A stretch of DNA of 64,000 nucleotides from NCBI RefSeq assembly GCF_014705705.1, contig NZ_JACXLD010000001.1, positions 800,982-864,981 on the forward strand, given 5' to 3'. The stretch's first letter is position 1. Each line of letters begins with the position of its first letter. Both the position numbers and the translations under genes were made by a program. This DNA is from Spongiibacter pelagi. GTDB taxonomy: Bacteria > Pseudomonadota > Gammaproteobacteria > Pseudomonadales > Spongiibacteraceae. This document shows, piece after piece, positions 1-9,368 of this stretch. The notes under the pieces are model-generated. The model saw nothing but the letters and a program-made list of their open reading frames with translations. It searched no databases and was not told the origin of the DNA.

Positions 1-757
1 ATTTGCTAATAGAGTCCTCGGCATCTATGTCATGCAAATGTGGATCTCTGCGATTTGGATCTGTGTAAAGTTTCTTTACTTGCTTGTCTTGCGAGGTAAG
101 TAAATAGGATTCGAGCAGAGCTTCATCATCAGATTCCGTATTGATGATCGAGACAATCGCGTCGATATTGAATTGAACCGCAATCACGCCGCTAATGGCA
201 CCAGATAAAGTAACGGGTGCTGCCATAAAAAAGGCGGGGCGTTTTGATGGCTGATATTCCTCAATGGAACTGAAATCGGTGGTGCCTTTCAGGGCGGTGA
301 GAAAAACCTTGGCTAGGCCGGTGTGTTGGTAGGGGCCGGAAAATAAATTAGTGCTGCGGTCATTTTCGTTTTTTACGCTGAAGAAAATGCCACCTTCGGT
401 ATTGATAAAAAACAGGTCATATAATTTTTGGTCGCGAATATGGTTGAGCAAGTCCCGATCAATCTGGTTTTGTATCTCACCAAAAGCGTCATGCTGGCGG
501 TTTTCTAGGTAATGAGCAAAAGCTTCTCTGGTAGAGGCGTCGCTAGCTAATAAATTGAGTGAAATCCGGAGTTGCTCTAGGTGGTCTTGTAGGAAGCTAT
601 TTTTGGCATTAACCAGTGTGTTGACCTCGTCCACGGCGTTGTTGAGCAGCAGGCGGTTGACAAATGACCAGCTCCAGCCCGCCATAATGGTGAGTGGCAC
701 CAGAGCGCAAGCGAGGGTAATGACATAGATCTTTTTACGAAAAGCTAACTTTTTCAT
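1..757 (-). CDS. N-terminal part of a membrane sensor (probable chemoreceptor or sensor kinase), cut by the window edge
   Basis: An open frame begins at the ATG complementary to 755-757 and runs leftward without a stop past position 1, so about 252 codons are visible. It starts MKKLAFRKKIYVIT, followed by a hydrophobic segment at about residues 10-29, then a long hydrophilic, helix-rich region that continues to the edge. One membrane anchor followed by a large extracytoplasmic region with motifs such as FFINTEGGIFFSV and FFMAAPVTLSG is typical of Cache-type sensing domains in methyl-accepting chemotaxis proteins, histidine kinases and diguanylate cyclases. The output domain lies outside the window, so the class cannot be decided. 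Confidence 0.7.
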   Translation of the reverse strand, partial: MKKLAFRKKIYVITLACALVPLTIMAGWSWSFVNRLLLNNAVDEVNTLVNAKNSFLQDHLEQLRISLNLLASDASTREAFAHYLENRQHDAFGEIQNQIDRDLLNHIRDQKLYDLFFINTEGGIFFSVKNENDRSTNLFSGPYQHTGLAKVFLTALKGTTDFSSIEEYQPSKRPAFFMAAPVTLSGAISGVIAVQFNIDAIVSIINTESDDEALLESYLLTSQDKQVKKLYTDPNRRDPHLHDIDAEDSISK

Positions 758-848
758 AGTAGAGATAGCAGGAATCCCTAAACGATATTGGCGTAGCGAA
801 AAACCTTTTAATTATTGCGGGTATTTTTTTATGTTGCCGCTCGTATTT

Positions 849-864
849 ATACCCATGTGGGTAT
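849..864. promoter_or_regulatory. Inverted repeat upstream of the sensor gene, possible operator
   Basis: ATACCCATGTGGGTAT has perfect 7-bp arms around a 2-bp centre. It lies about 95 bp upstream of the leftward sensor gene and is preceded by a related half-site (GGGTATTTT near 830). No regulator can be assigned. Confidence 0.3.
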
Positions 865-906
865 TAAGGCGGGAAACATGGGGGCGGTGTGAGGGCTTAG
901 CGTTTG

Positions 907-948
907 GGGCGAAGGGCCTAGAGCGAAGGGCTTAGAGCGAAGGGCTAA
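907..948. repeat. Short tandem repeat, three 14-bp units
   Basis: Three consecutive imperfect copies of a 14-bp unit built around GCGAAGGGCYTA occupy 907-920, 921-934 and 935-948. They lie between the sensor gene and the convergent end of the hydrolase gene. No coding or regulatory role is visible. Confidence 0.6.
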
Positions 949-998
949 GTCTCTAAGCTTTGGAGCTAGGACAGAAGATATTAATTTAGCTAATGTTT

Positions 999-2006
999 TT
1001 ACGGGGTAGTGTGTTTGCCCATTAGCATGGCTTTGAAAACCGGCAGTTTACTGTCTGGGTTGCCGCGATGGTTCTGAAAGTAAACATGTCCCTCTGGGGC
1101 GAGTGGGTTGAGCTGTATGCTCCACAATGCATCTATCTCGTTTGGAAGCAGCGAATAACGCAGGTCGATTACCCGGTTGGGGTGTTCGGGATCAAGCGCC
1201 AGATAGTGGTTTGAGAAGTGCATAAAGCGCTGTAAATCCCCGGCTTGTTTGCTGTCTGCGGGTAGCCACGGCAAATCGCGGTCAATATTTAACGCGGGAA
1301 TGGTGTCGCCGGGGTAATAAAGGGCTTCTTGTCCTACGCGTACACCGTCAACGTAGTAGGTGTCTTGATGGCGGTAAATGGTTTTCCACACCAGCAGGTT
1401 GCCGAAGGAGGGCTTGGCGTCGATATTAACGGCGCCGTCTCCGCGCTGTTCCGCTAATACTAATCCCGCTTGTTCGGCACGGTGGTGTTGCCACAAACCT
1501 AATAGCGGGTAGGCCAGTGCCCAGAAAAGTGCGACTCGAGCTGGCCAGCGGCGCGACCCGAGGGCCAATAAGAATAAAACTAGAATTGGCAGGGTATAGA
1601 GCGGGTCGATAATCGAAATAATATTCCAGGCGATGCGGGCATCGCTGAACGGCCACAATAATTGGGTGCCGTAGGTGGTGCAGGCGTCGAGCAAGGCGTG
1701 GGTGGCGTAGCCGGCAATCGAGTAGCCAATGCTTTCTTTGAGGCTAAGTTGGCGCTTGGCAAACAGGTAATACAGCACCACACCACAGAGCAGGCCGCCA
1801 AAAGGAATAAAGGCTAATGAGTGGGTGAAGTGGCGGTGGTATTCCAAAAATAACAGTGGATCGCTATTGCTGCGAATTAACACATCAAGATCGGCGGCCA
1901 TGCCGGATAAAAAGCCCAGTGCGGCAATCGCGACTTTACTGCGGGTTTTTCCGGGTAAATTCTGTGCTGCGGTAGCGCCCAGCAGGCCTTGAGTTAACGG
2001 ATCCAT
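999..2006 (-). CDS. Membrane-bound metal-dependent hydrolase (YdjM/YfhP, DUF457 family)
   Basis: A 335-residue protein opening MDPLTQGLLGATAAQ, the usual start of the DUF457 family. Histidine-rich HRHFTHS (about residue 57) and DACTTYGTQLLWPFS (about residue 107) are the family's conserved blocks. Hydrophobic helices fill the first 180 residues, and a soluble C-terminal half follows. Members are annotated as inner-membrane metal-dependent hydrolases, but the substrate is unknown. The next gene upstream (the sterol desaturase-like protein) lies 72 bp away on the same strand, so co-transcription is possible. Confidence 0.8.
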   Translation of the reverse strand: MDPLTQGLLGATAAQNLPGKTRSKVAIAALGFLSGMAADLDVLIRSNSDPLLFLEYHRHFTHSLAFIPFGGLLCGVVLYYLFAKRQLSLKESIGYSIAGYATHALLDACTTYGTQLLWPFSDARIAWNIISIIDPLYTLPILVLFLLALGSRRWPARVALFWALAYPLLGLWQHHRAEQAGLVLAEQRGDGAVNIDAKPSFGNLLVWKTIYRHQDTYYVDGVRVGQEALYYPGDTIPALNIDRDLPWLPADSKQAGDLQRFMHFSNHYLALDPEHPNRVIDLRYSLLPNEIDALWSIQLNPLAPEGHVYFQNHRGNPDSKLPVFKAMLMGKHTTP

Positions 2007-2078
2007 AGCTTGTCTTGTGGTCTGTTTATTTCCAGCTGTACGTTAGCACCGACGATATGGATGTACCACTGTTACCGC

Positions 2079-2975
2079 TCACTCACTGGATGGGCGTTGC
2101 CACTCTGGTGGCCCCCACAAATGCTTTAGCCGCTGACTTAGCGGGCCGGGTTTGAGTACATCCCGCCACATGGCGTTAAATTCCTGAAAGTTCAGCGTGA
2201 GAATGTTGTGGCCTTCGGGTTGACGGTAGGCCAAGCCGTAATCCACGGCTTCGTTTTCTTCCACATAGGTGCCAAATAGGCGGTCAAAAATAATGAGTAC
2301 GCCGCCGTAGTTTTTGTCTACATACTGCGGATTACGGCCGTGGTGGGCGCGGTGCGCGGCCGGGGTATCAAAAATATATTCCACCCAGCGGGGCAGCTTG
2401 CCGACACTCTCGGTGTGGATGAAATATTGATACGCCAGGTTGCAGCCGTACAGCGCAAACACCACTGCCGGTGGCACGCCCAGCCAAACCATGGGCATAA
2501 AAAACAGCCACCAGCCGGTAATGGAATAGAGCAGACTCTGGCGCATGGCGGTGGTCATATTCATATGTTCGCCGCTGTGATGAACCACGTGGGCGCTCCA
2601 GAACCAGCGCACCCGATGGCTGCTGCGGTGGAACCAGTAATAGAGGAATTCTTCCAGTAAAAACAGGGGCAGAATTGTCCAGCCGTTGATGGGCATATCG
2701 TAAATGCGATACTGATAAATCCAGTTGGCGGCGACTGCGGTAATCAGCGCGTAGGCGGCAATTTCAAATACTTGGTAGCTCGCACCCAAGCCCAAATTCG
2801 CCAGAATATCCGGGCCGGAAAACTGCTTGGCCTTGTCGGTATTTCTAAGTTTGGCCCACTCGATAACAAAAGCGATGAGAAATACCGGGGTCATGCCGGT
2901 AAGAATAACGTGCTTCCAGTCTACATTGCCGGCGCTGAGATAGGCGTGCAGGGTGTCGATAAGTGGGTCTAACAT
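2079..2975 (-). CDS. Sterol desaturase / fatty acid hydroxylase family membrane protein
   Basis: A 298-residue integral membrane protein with the three histidine boxes of the di-iron hydroxylase superfamily: HRSSH (about residue 116), HVVHH (about 129) and HRAHH (about 208). Several hydrophobic helices flank them. Family members oxidise lipid C-H bonds using a membrane-embedded di-iron centre. The substrate here could be a sterol-like lipid, a fatty acid or an ether lipid and cannot be read from sequence. The divergent neighbour is a truncated haemoglobin. Confidence 0.85.
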   Translation of the reverse strand: MLDPLIDTLHAYLSAGNVDWKHVILTGMTPVFLIAFVIEWAKLRNTDKAKQFSGPDILANLGLGASYQVFEIAAYALITAVAANWIYQYRIYDMPINGWTILPLFLLEEFLYYWFHRSSHRVRWFWSAHVVHHSGEHMNMTTAMRQSLLYSITGWWLFFMPMVWLGVPPAVVFALYGCNLAYQYFIHTESVGKLPRWVEYIFDTPAAHRAHHGRNPQYVDKNYGGVLIIFDRLFGTYVEENEAVDYGLAYRQPEGHNILTLNFQEFNAMWRDVLKPGPLSQRLKHLWGPPEWQRPSSE

Positions 2976-3232
2976 GGTGAATCTGATCCTTTCTTATATG
3001 CCGCTATTATGCCTTTTGCTGCGCGAGTGATATTGACCCTAGGTGTCACAGCTTGGCGTAAATGGACCATTGCCCGGAGATCGGTTTGGTTTTTTTAAGC
3101 GGGGTTTGTGCGCCGCTTCACGCACTATACGTAGATCGCCTTAGCCGCTGTCGTTTTGCGCTATTCCCCACCATTTTCAGCCGTGCCTATATTGGCTGCA
3201 TCTGCAATGGCTGCTGAAAAATGGAGAGATCA

Positions 3233-3598
3233 ATGGCCAGCTCCCTGTACGACCGATTGGGTGGTGAAGCCTTCGTCGATGTGGCGGTGGATCGGCTTTA
3301 CCAGAAGTTACTCGATGACCCCCGTGTGAATTATCTATTTAAGGGCTTTAGCCTTGATCGACTGCTGGCTAAGCAGAAGGCCTTTTTATCGGTGATGTTT
3401 GACGGGCCACGACAGTACAACGGCCGCGATATGCGACTTGCTCACGCGCATCTGCATTTGCACGAGGTGCATTTTGATGCGCTGTTGGAGCAACTTGCCG
3501 AGACTTTGTTTGAGCTTGGGGTGGGTGTGCAGGAGATTGCAGAGGTAACCGGGATTGCGTCCAGCTTTAAGGACGATGTGCTGCATCGTCCCGGCTAG
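3233..3598 (+). CDS. Truncated haemoglobin, group 1-like
   Basis: A small haem protein of about 121 residues with the truncated-globin pattern: SLYDRLGGEAFVDVAVDRLY at the start, then KQKAFLSVMFDGP and the haem-ligand region LAHAHLHLHEVHFDALL. Such proteins bind O2 or NO and often act in NO detoxification or redox sensing. An ATG at 3221 is in frame, but it lies within the ribosome-binding sequence GGAGAG of the ATG at 3233, so 3233 is preferred. The gene converges on mtnC with only 25 bp between stops. Confidence 0.85.
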   Translation: MASSLYDRLGGEAFVDVAVDRLYQKLLDDPRVNYLFKGFSLDRLLAKQKAFLSVMFDGPRQYNGRDMRLAHAHLHLHEVHFDALLEQLAETLFELGVGVQEIAEVTGIASSFKDDVLHRPG

Positions 3599-3623
3599 TG
3601 GTGTTTAATTCAGTGCGTTTAAT

Positions 3624-4319
3624 TTAACGCGTTTTATTCAACGAAAGCTCAGAAAAATCACGCACGCATTGGTGAGGCGTTTTTTCGATCAATGCTTGGC
3701 TGCCATCGCGTTGTAGCCACGCGGTTTGCATGCCGGCGGCACTGGCGGCATCCAATTCTTCGACAATATCTGATAAAAACAAAATTTCGCTGGCGGGAAT
3801 GCCAATGGCTTGCTGTATTGCTGAATAAGATTGCTGCTCCCGCTTGGGGCCGGTGGTGGTATCAAAATAGCCGCTGAAAATTGGCGTTAGGTCGCCGGCT
3901 TCGCTGTAGCCAAAAAACAGTTTTTGTGCGGCGATGGAGCCTGAGGAATACACATACAGCGCCAGCCCATGTTGGTGCCACTGTTGTAGCAAGCGGGTAG
4001 CATCCGGATAAACATGGGCTTTGAATGCGCCGGTTTCGTAACCGGTTTTCCAGATCATGCCCTGCAGGGTTTTCAGTGGTGTGATCTTTTTATCTTCGGC
4101 AATCCAGTTAAGCAGGGTGGCGATTAAGGCCTCGATATCGTCCCGTGAAACATGGCCTAATTCGGCAACCTGATCCAAGCAAACCGCAACGGCGCTGTCG
4201 CTGGTGTGTGCGCGAACGAAGTACGGCAGTTTTTTTGCCGCATAGGGAAACAGCACATTGTGAACAAAATGGATGTCGCTGGTGGTGCCTTCAATATCGG
4301 TGAGAATGACGCGAATCAC
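3624..4319 (-). CDS. mtnC: Enolase-phosphatase E1 of methionine salvage
   Basis: A 231-residue HAD-superfamily enzyme. ILTDIEGTTSDIHFV near the N-terminus carries the catalytic DxE motif of the MtnC subfamily, YSSGS is motif II, and LFLSDIVEELDAA is the acidic motif. It enolises and dephosphorylates 2,3-diketo-5-methylthiopentyl-1-phosphate to give acireductone. The frame can be extended to an ATG at 4376, but the GTG at 4317-4319 fits better: it sits one base after the mtnD stop, is preceded by GGAG, and gives the usual family length. It is the last gene of mtnA-B-D-C. Confidence 0.9.
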   Translation of the reverse strand: MIRVILTDIEGTTSDIHFVHNVLFPYAAKKLPYFVRAHTSDSAVAVCLDQVAELGHVSRDDIEALIATLLNWIAEDKKITPLKTLQGMIWKTGYETGAFKAHVYPDATRLLQQWHQHGLALYVYSSGSIAAQKLFFGYSEAGDLTPIFSGYFDTTTGPKREQQSYSAIQQAIGIPASEILFLSDIVEELDAASAAGMQTAWLQRDGSQALIEKTPHQCVRDFSELSLNKTR

Positions 4320-4320
4320 C

Positions 4321-4866
4321 TCAGTTCTCCAGTCGAGAGTATTGCTTGGCAATATCACTGCCACTGTAATGGGCAACCCAGCCGTCGGGATTGTTAAAGA
4401 AGCGAATCGCCGCCAGCTCTGGGTTTGGCCCTAGATCAAACCAGTGCAGAGTATTGGCGGGTACGCTCAGTAGATCACCACGTTCGCAGCTCACTTCAAA
4501 TACTTTGTCGCCAATGTGCAGGGCAAACAGACCTTGGCCGTCAACAAAGAAGCGCACCTCATCTTCGCTGTGAGTGTGTTCAGAGAGGAATTTTTCGCGC
4601 AGCTCGGCTTTGTTGGGATTGTCTGAGCGCAGGCTGATAACGTCGACGGTTTGATAGCCTTCTTCGTTAATTAAACGATCTACTTCGTGTTGATAGGCCA
4701 CGAGAATCGCTTCTTGGGTATCGCCGGCGCGCACGGAATCTTGTAGCGGCCACTGCTCAAAACGTACGCCCGCTTTGTTTAGTTCGCTGGCAATGGTGCT
4801 GGCGTCAGTCGTTTTTAATAGCGGTGTGCTGGCATTTTGATCATCAAAAATACAAAGCTGGCTCAT
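4321..4866 (-). CDS. mtnD: Acireductone dioxygenase
   Basis: A 181-residue cupin enzyme starting MSQLCIFDD. The metal-binding signature is clear: HTHSEDEVRFF supplies two histidines and a glutamate, and NTLHWFDLG supplies the last histidine. With Fe(II) it cleaves acireductone to formate and 4-methylthio-2-oxobutanoate, the precursor of methionine; with Ni(II) the family gives an off-pathway product. The frame remains open upstream to 4917, inside mtnB, but the ATG at 4864-4866 gives the family length. It lies 14 bp after mtnB. Confidence 0.93.
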   Translation of the reverse strand: MSQLCIFDDQNASTPLLKTTDASTIASELNKAGVRFEQWPLQDSVRAGDTQEAILVAYQHEVDRLINEEGYQTVDVISLRSDNPNKAELREKFLSEHTHSEDEVRFFVDGQGLFALHIGDKVFEVSCERGDLLSVPANTLHWFDLGPNPELAAIRFFNNPDGWVAHYSGSDIAKQYSRLEN

Positions 4867-4880
4867 GGTGTGTTCCTCAA

Positions 4881-5504
4881 TTATTTGCGGGTGAGCATCC
4901 GCTCTTGCAGATCGCACTGCAGTAAAAAGTCCAAGGCTTCCAGATTGCGCATACAGCTATCTAAATCTTCGCCCCAGCAATACACGCCATGACCGCGAAT
5001 TAGGTAAGCCGGTGTATTGGGATGGCTGTTGAAGTAAGTGTCCACTTCATCAGCTAGTGCGGCGATATCTTGAGTGTTTTCAAAAATCGGAATATCGACA
5101 AAGGTATCGTGGGTGTCGATGCCATTAAAGGCTTTTAGCAGTTCATAGCCTTCTAAGCGCAGAGTGTTGCCTGAGATTTGACGGCTTAGCACGGTAACGC
5201 TGGGGCTGTGGCAGTGCAGCACTGCGCCTATATCCGCAAAGCGGGCATAGAGCTGAGTGTGCAGCAGCGTTTCAGCGGAGGGTTTGCCGTCGCTTAATGG
5301 CTGCCCGTTGAGATCAACCGCTAGAAAATCTGTGGGCGCAAGGCGACCTTTGTGGCGGCCAGAGGCGGTAACGATGGCACTGTGCTCGTCGAGGCGTTGG
5401 GAGAAATTGCCACTGGTAGCGGGCACCCAGCCTCGGCGGTGCAGGTCTTCACCTATGGCGGCTAGGGCAATGGCCAGATCAAAAAATTGCTTGGTCTGTT
5501 TCAC
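4881..5504 (-). CDS. mtnB: Methylthioribulose-1-phosphate dehydratase
   Basis: A 207-residue class II aldolase/adducin-fold enzyme. GWVPATSGNFSQRL is the phosphate-binding segment, VLHCHSPSVTVLS holds the first zinc histidines and IRGHGVYCWGED the last. It dehydrates 5-methylthioribulose-1-phosphate to the diketo compound used by MtnC. Its start overlaps the mtnA stop by 4 bp (ATGA), so translation is probably coupled. Confidence 0.93.
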   Translation of the reverse strand: MKQTKQFFDLAIALAAIGEDLHRRGWVPATSGNFSQRLDEHSAIVTASGRHKGRLAPTDFLAVDLNGQPLSDGKPSAETLLHTQLYARFADIGAVLHCHSPSVTVLSRQISGNTLRLEGYELLKAFNGIDTHDTFVDIPIFENTQDIAALADEVDTYFNSHPNTPAYLIRGHGVYCWGEDLDSCMRNLEALDFLLQCDLQERMLTRK

Positions 5505-6550
5505 GGCTTCACTCCTGCATCGGCAAAATGCTGGCGAATGCGTTCCCGGTCTGGCGAAAGAATCACGCCGTGTTCGGTGACAATGGCGTCGATCAACTCC
5601 GCCGGTGTGACATCAAAAGCCGGGTTGTGAGTTTGGCATTGATCGGGCGCAACGGGGTTGCCACGGCTGTGGGTGATTTCCTCGGATGGGCGCTGCTCAA
5701 TGGGAATGTCAGGCCCGTCGATAGTCAAATCAAAGGTGCTGGTGGGTGCGGCAACCATTACTTTTACACCGTGGTGTTTGGCAATGATGGCTAAATTATA
5801 AGTGCCGATTTTATTGGCAGCATCGCCGTTGGCGGCCACCCGGTCGGCGCCAACAATGACCCAGCTCGGTTTTTGCTCGCGCATTAAATGGGCGGCCGCG
5901 CCTTCAATCGCCAAGGTTACGGGTATTTTATCCTGCATTAATTCCCATGATGTGAGTCGCGCACCTTGCAGCCAGGGGCGAGTTTCACCGGCGATAACGC
6001 CGCGCAGTTTGCCATCGCGCCATGCGCTGCGAATTACGCCGAGGGCAGTGCCGTAACCGCCGGTGGCCAGCGCGCCAGCATTGCAGTGGGTGTAGACCAA
6101 GCTGTCTTCTGGAATCAGTGCCGCGCCGTGATCGCCAATGCGGGTGTTAATGGCAATATCTTCTTGATGAAGTTGCTGAGCTAATGCCAGCAGTGCCTCA
6201 GCCAGTTCGGCAATATCAGCGTGCTTGGCTAACAGAGGATCACAACGCTCCAGCGCCCAAAATAAATTCACGGCGGTAGGGCGAGAAGCGGCCAGAATGG
6301 TTCGCGCGGAGCTGAGGTTTTCTGCCCAATTCGCGTCTTTTTGGCTGGCCAAATACAGAGCTTCAAGGGCCATGCCGTAAGCCGCGCTAATGCCAATGGC
6401 GGGCGCACCGCGCACCACCATATCTTTAATGGCGGCGGCAACTTGCTCGGCCCGTTGATAGGGCAGATAAGTGGTCTGGCTGGGTAGCAGGCGCTGATCA
6501 AGCAGTTCGAGTTGTTCGTTCTGCCAGCGTATCGCGTCGGGTGTGGGCAC
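5501..6550 (-). CDS. mtnA: Methylthioribose-1-phosphate isomerase
   Basis: A 349-residue eIF-2B-alpha-like isomerase. Conserved blocks include MVVRGAPAIGISAAYG, THCNAGALATGGYGTALG (catalytic cysteine) and VGADRVAANGDAANKIGTY (catalytic aspartate). It converts 5-methylthioribose-1-phosphate to the ribulose form. It is the first gene of the compact mtnA-mtnB-mtnD-mtnC operon. No mtnN, mtnP or mtnK gene is visible here, so the supply of methylthioribose-1-phosphate must be encoded elsewhere. Confidence 0.95.
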   Translation of the reverse strand: MPTPDAIRWQNEQLELLDQRLLPSQTTYLPYQRAEQVAAAIKDMVVRGAPAIGISAAYGMALEALYLASQKDANWAENLSSARTILAASRPTAVNLFWALERCDPLLAKHADIAELAEALLALAQQLHQEDIAINTRIGDHGAALIPEDSLVYTHCNAGALATGGYGTALGVIRSAWRDGKLRGVIAGETRPWLQGARLTSWELMQDKIPVTLAIEGAAAHLMREQKPSWVIVGADRVAANGDAANKIGTYNLAIIAKHHGVKVMVAAPTSTFDLTIDGPDIPIEQRPSEEITHSRGNPVAPDQCQTHNPAFDVTPAELIDAIVTEHGVILSPDRERIRQHFADAGVKP

Positions 6551-6658
6551 GGCGGTGTCCTGTGTTGCTTAATTCGGAGAGTGATTGCGGCGCGTATTAT
6601 AATGCAGTGCTTTTATGAACACATCTTTATAGCGGCAAGGCCGCAGACAGGAATTTTG

Positions 6659-7177
6659 ATGGACGCACTGCAACCCTATACCCCTTGGATTATCGCCGGT
6701 TCGGTCATTATTTTGGTGCTGGCCGTGATTGCCGGGCGCTTGCTGTGGCAATTGCGACAGCAGCGTAAGCAGCAAGTGGTGATGGCGTCGCCCGCAGTGC
6801 AGTTTCACGATGCGGCTCAAGGTAGTGCTGGTGATAGTGCTGCCAGTAAAGCTGAAAACAGCGAGGCGCAGGGTGTTGCGGCACTGCAGGGGATTCGGAT
6901 TTTGGCCGGTGCCTATCTGGAAGGGCAAGTCGGTGCGCCGGAGGCTTCTCTGCGGATTGCGGTTTTGCAACAGCACCGCGATGTGTCAGCCGCTTGCCGG
7001 GAGCAGGCGGCGGCGTTTATCGAGCTGGCGGAAAAACTGGCTCATATTCCCAGCCATCAGGCGTGGAAGGATTTAAGCCGCGACCAGCGCGATGCCTTTC
7101 GCGAAGAAATGGACAGTCTGGAAGCGGAGTTTCGCGAGCGTTTGCAAGAGGCGGCGCGCTCGCTGCGGCTGCACTGA
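6659..7177 (+). CDS. DUF2489 family protein with N-terminal membrane anchor
   Basis: A protein of about 172 residues. MDALQPYTPWIIAGS leads into one membrane helix at about residues 9-30, followed by a basic stretch and a soluble region. The C-terminal half matches my recollection of DUF2489: QGIRILAGAYLEGQ, then HIPSHQAWKDLSRDQR and a helical end. Function is unknown. The ATG at 6659 is chosen because the longer frame from 6512 overlaps mtnA and adds unrelated residues before the membrane helix. A TATAAT lies at 6598-6603. Confidence 0.7.
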   Translation: MDALQPYTPWIIAGSVIILVLAVIAGRLLWQLRQQRKQQVVMASPAVQFHDAAQGSAGDSAASKAENSEAQGVAALQGIRILAGAYLEGQVGAPEASLRIAVLQQHRDVSAACREQAAAFIELAEKLAHIPSHQAWKDLSRDQRDAFREEMDSLEAEFRERLQEAARSLRLH

Positions 7178-7202
7178 TTTTTGGGGCGCCGCACTTACCT
7201 AA

Positions 7203-9323
7203 TTAATAGCTATAGTGAAGACGTAAGCCGTATTCCAATGGGTCACCAACATAGAGAGCATCAATGCCGAGTGATTCGCTGGAGAATCGGTCGGTGATGT
7301 AATACTCATCGGTCAGGTTTTGGCCATAAAGCTCTATGCCGTAGCGCTCATCTTGATACCCCAGTCTTGCGCCGAGTAACTGCCTTGAATCAGCGCGCAG
7401 GCTATTGGAATTTTCTCGGTCGGTGAAGCTATTGCTGGCTTGGGAAACCGTGGCGGTTGCGAAGTAGGGGCCATATTGCCAATTGAGGCCCAAGTTGGCG
7501 GTATGGCGAGGTGCATTCGGAAAGTGATTGCCCGCGTAATTAACGCCATCGTCTTCATACTCTAAGAAGGCGGTTTCCACATAGCCCAGCCCGCCGAACA
7601 GCGAGAAGCCTGCGCCGAGTTCGCCGTTGAACTCCAATTCCAGACCCTCTGATTTCGCTTTACCGGCATTGTCGGTTCGGAAGACGGCGGCATCTACTCG
7701 CACGCCGATCTGCATATCGCTGTAGTCGATGTAAAACGCGGTAGCGGCCAGACGCCAATTGCCCGACTGCCACTTGACGCCAACGTCGAGATTATTCGTG
7801 TATTCCGGGCCGTAGCTGGGGGATTCATCCTCGCTGACAAAATCGACTGAGCCAGCGCGGTAACCTTGGCTGAAACTAATGAAGCTGCTGATGCTATCGG
7901 ACATCTGATAGCTCAGAGCCAGCTTGGGCAGCAATACTTCGTCACCGCTTGGTGCTGTCGCTTCACTGTCTAAGACCAAGCCAAGTACTGGGCCTAGATC
8001 AAGCGGCAGAGTGATATCTAGCAAGGGCACAACCGGGTCTGCACCAGTAACGATAAAAGAACTAAAATTCTCAGCGCGGTTCTTCTCGTAGCGTATACCT
8101 AGTGTCAGAGTGAAATCTTGGCGGAAATCCCAGTCCGCTTCACCGTAAATTGCACTTGTGCTGGTATCGCGCGCGGCGGCTAAATCAGCATCGGCGCGTG
8201 CTTGTACGCCACTCAGGTTGTAGCGTAGATCTTGGCTGTGCGAGCTGCCAAATAACGTGTCTTCAGCATGGTAAAGGCCAATTACCCCGCGTAGCGTTTC
8301 GCTGCGGTAGCTCAGTCTCAATTCCTGGGATTCATTTTCTGTGTCGACAATATTGATGAAGTAACCGCCATCTTCAGCGGAAATATCATAGTCGCCCCGG
8401 CGGTGATTGTGATTTTCTGTCTGGCTTAAAATAAGGCTCAGGCTCAATTGTTCGTTAAGCGCCGCCGTTTGATTTAATACCCAAAGCTCGCTGCTATCGT
8501 TGAAGTAGCCCAGTTCATTGTCGGTAGCATAGCGCTCGTGGCCGAAGGCTGTAGGCTGATATTCACTGCCCTCGCGCAGTTTATTGTCTTGGTAAGTCAA
8601 AATAGCGCTGTACCAACTTTGGCCCTGCCAGCCTAGTTTGAAACGTTGCATATAGCGCTTGCGGGCCTGCCAGTTGTCGTCGTCTCGGGTAATGTTGGTG
8701 ACCTCGCCGTCACTTTGGTTGGTTTCACCAGCGTAGCGAAAAGCCAAATCACCGATTATCGGCCCACCTACAACAATGCCGGCCTCACTGCCGCCATAGT
8801 TAGAGACGCCCGCTTTTAGGTTCAGTGCGTATTCTTCGGAAGAGGGGGCATTACTTTGTACAACCACCGCTCCGGCTAGGGAGCCGGGCCCAAAAGCGGT
8901 GGACTGGGGGCCGCGATAAAATTCGATTTGGCGTAAATCCCAGGTATTGGCAACCCCGCGGCCGGGTTGGCGTGCGCCGTCGATAAAAACACTGACAGTG
9001 GGGCGGCCAGTGCCGCCGGGGCCGATACCTTCGTTGGAAATCCCGCGTACCGAAAACTTGTCCTCTCGCGCTGCATTGACGTTGGGGTTGCGCAGCAGCA
9101 AGTCGTACAGGTCGCGAATATTCATCGCTTCCATTTGCTCGGCGGGAATAATGCTGATGCTACTTACGGTGTCGACACTACTGCGTTGCATGGGGTCGCC
9201 AGTCACCAAGACTTCTTCTATTTTGGGGCTGCTTTGCGCAATAAGCTGTGCGCTGACAAAGGCTGCCGATAAGCCGAGTAATAGCTGATGGCGCTTGGCG
9301 CTATGGAAGGCGGGTTTGATCAT
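7203..9323 (-). CDS. TonB-dependent outer-membrane receptor, probably iron/siderophore uptake
   Basis: A 706-residue receptor: signal peptide (cleavage near AQLIAQSSP), TonB-box-like KIEEVLVTG, a plug domain with IRDLYDLLLRNPNV and SVFIDGARQPGRG, then a long beta-barrel ending in aromatic LRLHYSY. The divergent PepSY membrane protein and the Fur box between the two genes point to iron-regulated uptake of a ferric siderophore or haem. The ligand itself cannot be read from the sequence. Confidence 0.88.
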   Translation of the reverse strand: MIKPAFHSAKRHQLLLGLSAAFVSAQLIAQSSPKIEEVLVTGDPMQRSSVDTVSSISIIPAEQMEAMNIRDLYDLLLRNPNVNAAREDKFSVRGISNEGIGPGGTGRPTVSVFIDGARQPGRGVANTWDLRQIEFYRGPQSTAFGPGSLAGAVVVQSNAPSSEEYALNLKAGVSNYGGSEAGIVVGGPIIGDLAFRYAGETNQSDGEVTNITRDDDNWQARKRYMQRFKLGWQGQSWYSAILTYQDNKLREGSEYQPTAFGHERYATDNELGYFNDSSELWVLNQTAALNEQLSLSLILSQTENHNHRRGDYDISAEDGGYFINIVDTENESQELRLSYRSETLRGVIGLYHAEDTLFGSSHSQDLRYNLSGVQARADADLAAARDTSTSAIYGEADWDFRQDFTLTLGIRYEKNRAENFSSFIVTGADPVVPLLDITLPLDLGPVLGLVLDSEATAPSGDEVLLPKLALSYQMSDSISSFISFSQGYRAGSVDFVSEDESPSYGPEYTNNLDVGVKWQSGNWRLAATAFYIDYSDMQIGVRVDAAVFRTDNAGKAKSEGLELEFNGELGAGFSLFGGLGYVETAFLEYEDDGVNYAGNHFPNAPRHTANLGLNWQYGPYFATATVSQASNSFTDRENSNSLRADSRQLLGARLGYQDERYGIELYGQNLTDEYYITDRFSSESLGIDALYVGDPLEYGLRLHYSY

Positions 9324-9368
9324 GGCTTAATCCGGAGAGTGGGGGTTTGCAGTAAATTTATCTTTGAA

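Noticed and set aside
3031..3047. A TGACCCTAGGTGTCA imperfect palindrome upstream of the sterol desaturase-like gene
   Set aside because: The arms are short and imperfect, and it matches no known operator well enough to list.
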